In this document: positions 63,720 through 64,000 of the stretch, piece after piece
Numbering within the stretch: position 1 is the first letter of the stretch
How the letters are laid out: every line of letters begins with the position of its first letter
Assembly (NCBI GenBank): GCA_000320545.1
Contig: ADNK01001198.1
Location: forward strand, 28,501 to 92,500
Length of the DNA stretch: 64,000 nucleotides
Origin: Bigelowiella natans CCMP2755
Lineage: Eukaryota; Cercozoa; Chlorarachniophyceae
Direction of reading: 5' to 3'
Program-made: the position numbers and the translations under genes
The notes under the pieces: model-generated
Database searches by the model: none
What the model saw: the letters and a program-made list of their open reading frames with translations, nothing else
Told to the model about the DNA's origin: nothing

Positions 63720-63817
63720 TCGTAGATGCAAGAGATCATATCCAAAAGGAAAAACAGCAACAAAACGGGGAAAACGCTCCGAAAAGTTCAAAAGAGGTGT
63801 GTTTGCGTGTGTGTGTG

Positions 63818-63858
<41 letters not shown>

Positions 63859-63969
63859 GGAGTTGTAAATAGTAAGCATGTTTGATGTATCATTTCGATA
63901 TTATAATAACGTTTCCACATTTTGAATGTAATTGGGTTGCCACGTGTGTGTGCATATACCAAGAGAATT

Positions 63970-64000
<31 letters not shown>
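55688..64000 (+). CDS. IPO5: Importin-5-like karyopherin beta (3' end beyond window)
   Basis: HEAT-repeat nuclear import receptor, incomplete at the right edge. Recognisable exons: about 56323-56382 (KLFQTLQ), then STNDSRVRMFCCVMLRQD, VKGEVKKSILRLVSSQQND, KLCIALAEAAGALASR, DGWPDLIPFILKM, VGMETLDYLSCYLGAETFF, WRLLPAAFSSKNW, RHAGLMGICAASE, VKFIVPLINKDPHARVR, WAALNTVAHLCAEF, NPARVTRNAAMCIVDYCS, AAAENFTQYYQNFMPNVV, and 63726-63796 as the last visible exon. The order and spacing follow importin-5/karyopherin beta-3: a DWKYRHAGL-like helix after an acidic DFEEEDF loop, then DPHPRVR. The 5' end is unresolved: ATG 55688 (MSSAEKIGQRLQLERLAF) is a candidate, and two exons between 55830 and 56230 are doubtful. 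Introns are dense with CT, CA, CTA and CAT repeats. Confidence 0.86.
61737..61756. repeat. Poly-C run in importin-like gene intron
   Basis: A C-run of about 18 bases. Shorter C or G runs occur at 3679-3694, 7875-7896 and 34167-34179. Confidence 0.9.
63972..64000. repeat. (GA)n microsatellite at the window edge
   Basis: The run continues to the last base, so its length is unknown. Confidence 0.9.

Overview
This is nuclear DNA from an intron-rich eukaryote, most likely a single-celled protist. Almost every gene is split into many exons with GT-AG introns. The products are eukaryote-specific (CTC1, CDC7, the tRNA-splicing endonuclease subunit Sen2, VPS50, an importin-5-type karyopherin), and there are organelle-type TrpRS and EF-Tu genes with N-terminal presequences. 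TAA, TGA and TAG all act as stops, so the code looks standard. The lineage cannot be fixed from the sequence. Pro-Thr repeats in the ABC transporter tail recall stramenopile proteins, but that is only a hint. I found no bacterial operon, tRNA, rRNA, CRISPR array, transposon ORF or virus.

Layout (12 genes): PX-WD40 protein (+, 480-9132); orphan membrane protein of 17 exons (-, 14408-10032); CTC1 (-, 21542-15471); ABCB-type half transporter (+, 21933-30779); SEN2 (-, 33469-32145); CDC7 (+, 33959-36192); mitochondrial/plastid-type TrpRS (-, 39573-37259); intronless mitochondrial EF-Tu (+, 39764-41035); VPS50/syndetin (-, 48646-42133); orphan membrane protein A (+, 49399-51980); orphan membrane protein B (+, about 52019-54633); importin-5-like (+, about 55688 to beyond the window end). 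Neighbours alternate between divergent pairs with short shared upstream regions (190-750 bp) and convergent pairs. The genes are ordinary housekeeping functions (telomere capping, replication firing, tRNA splicing, organelle translation, endosomal recycling, nuclear import) and do not form one pathway.

The most unusual feature is how sequence types are partitioned. Introns of the longer genes are packed with di- and trinucleotide microsatellites that often start inside the 5' splice site. Six islands of about 0.9-1.4 kb, each lying beyond a gene 3' end, have almost no microsatellites. They are instead enriched in CTAG and in perfect palindromes, above all CATGCTAGCATG, which I found eight times, only in islands. 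None of the divergent (5'-5') intergenic regions carries the motif.

Gene models were built by hand from splice-site and phase consistency. For the 17-exon gene, CTC1, SEN2, CDC7 and orphans A and B every junction closes in frame. The PX-WD40 C-terminal part, the ABC N-terminus and tail, one VPS50 junction and the importin N-terminus remain partly unresolved.
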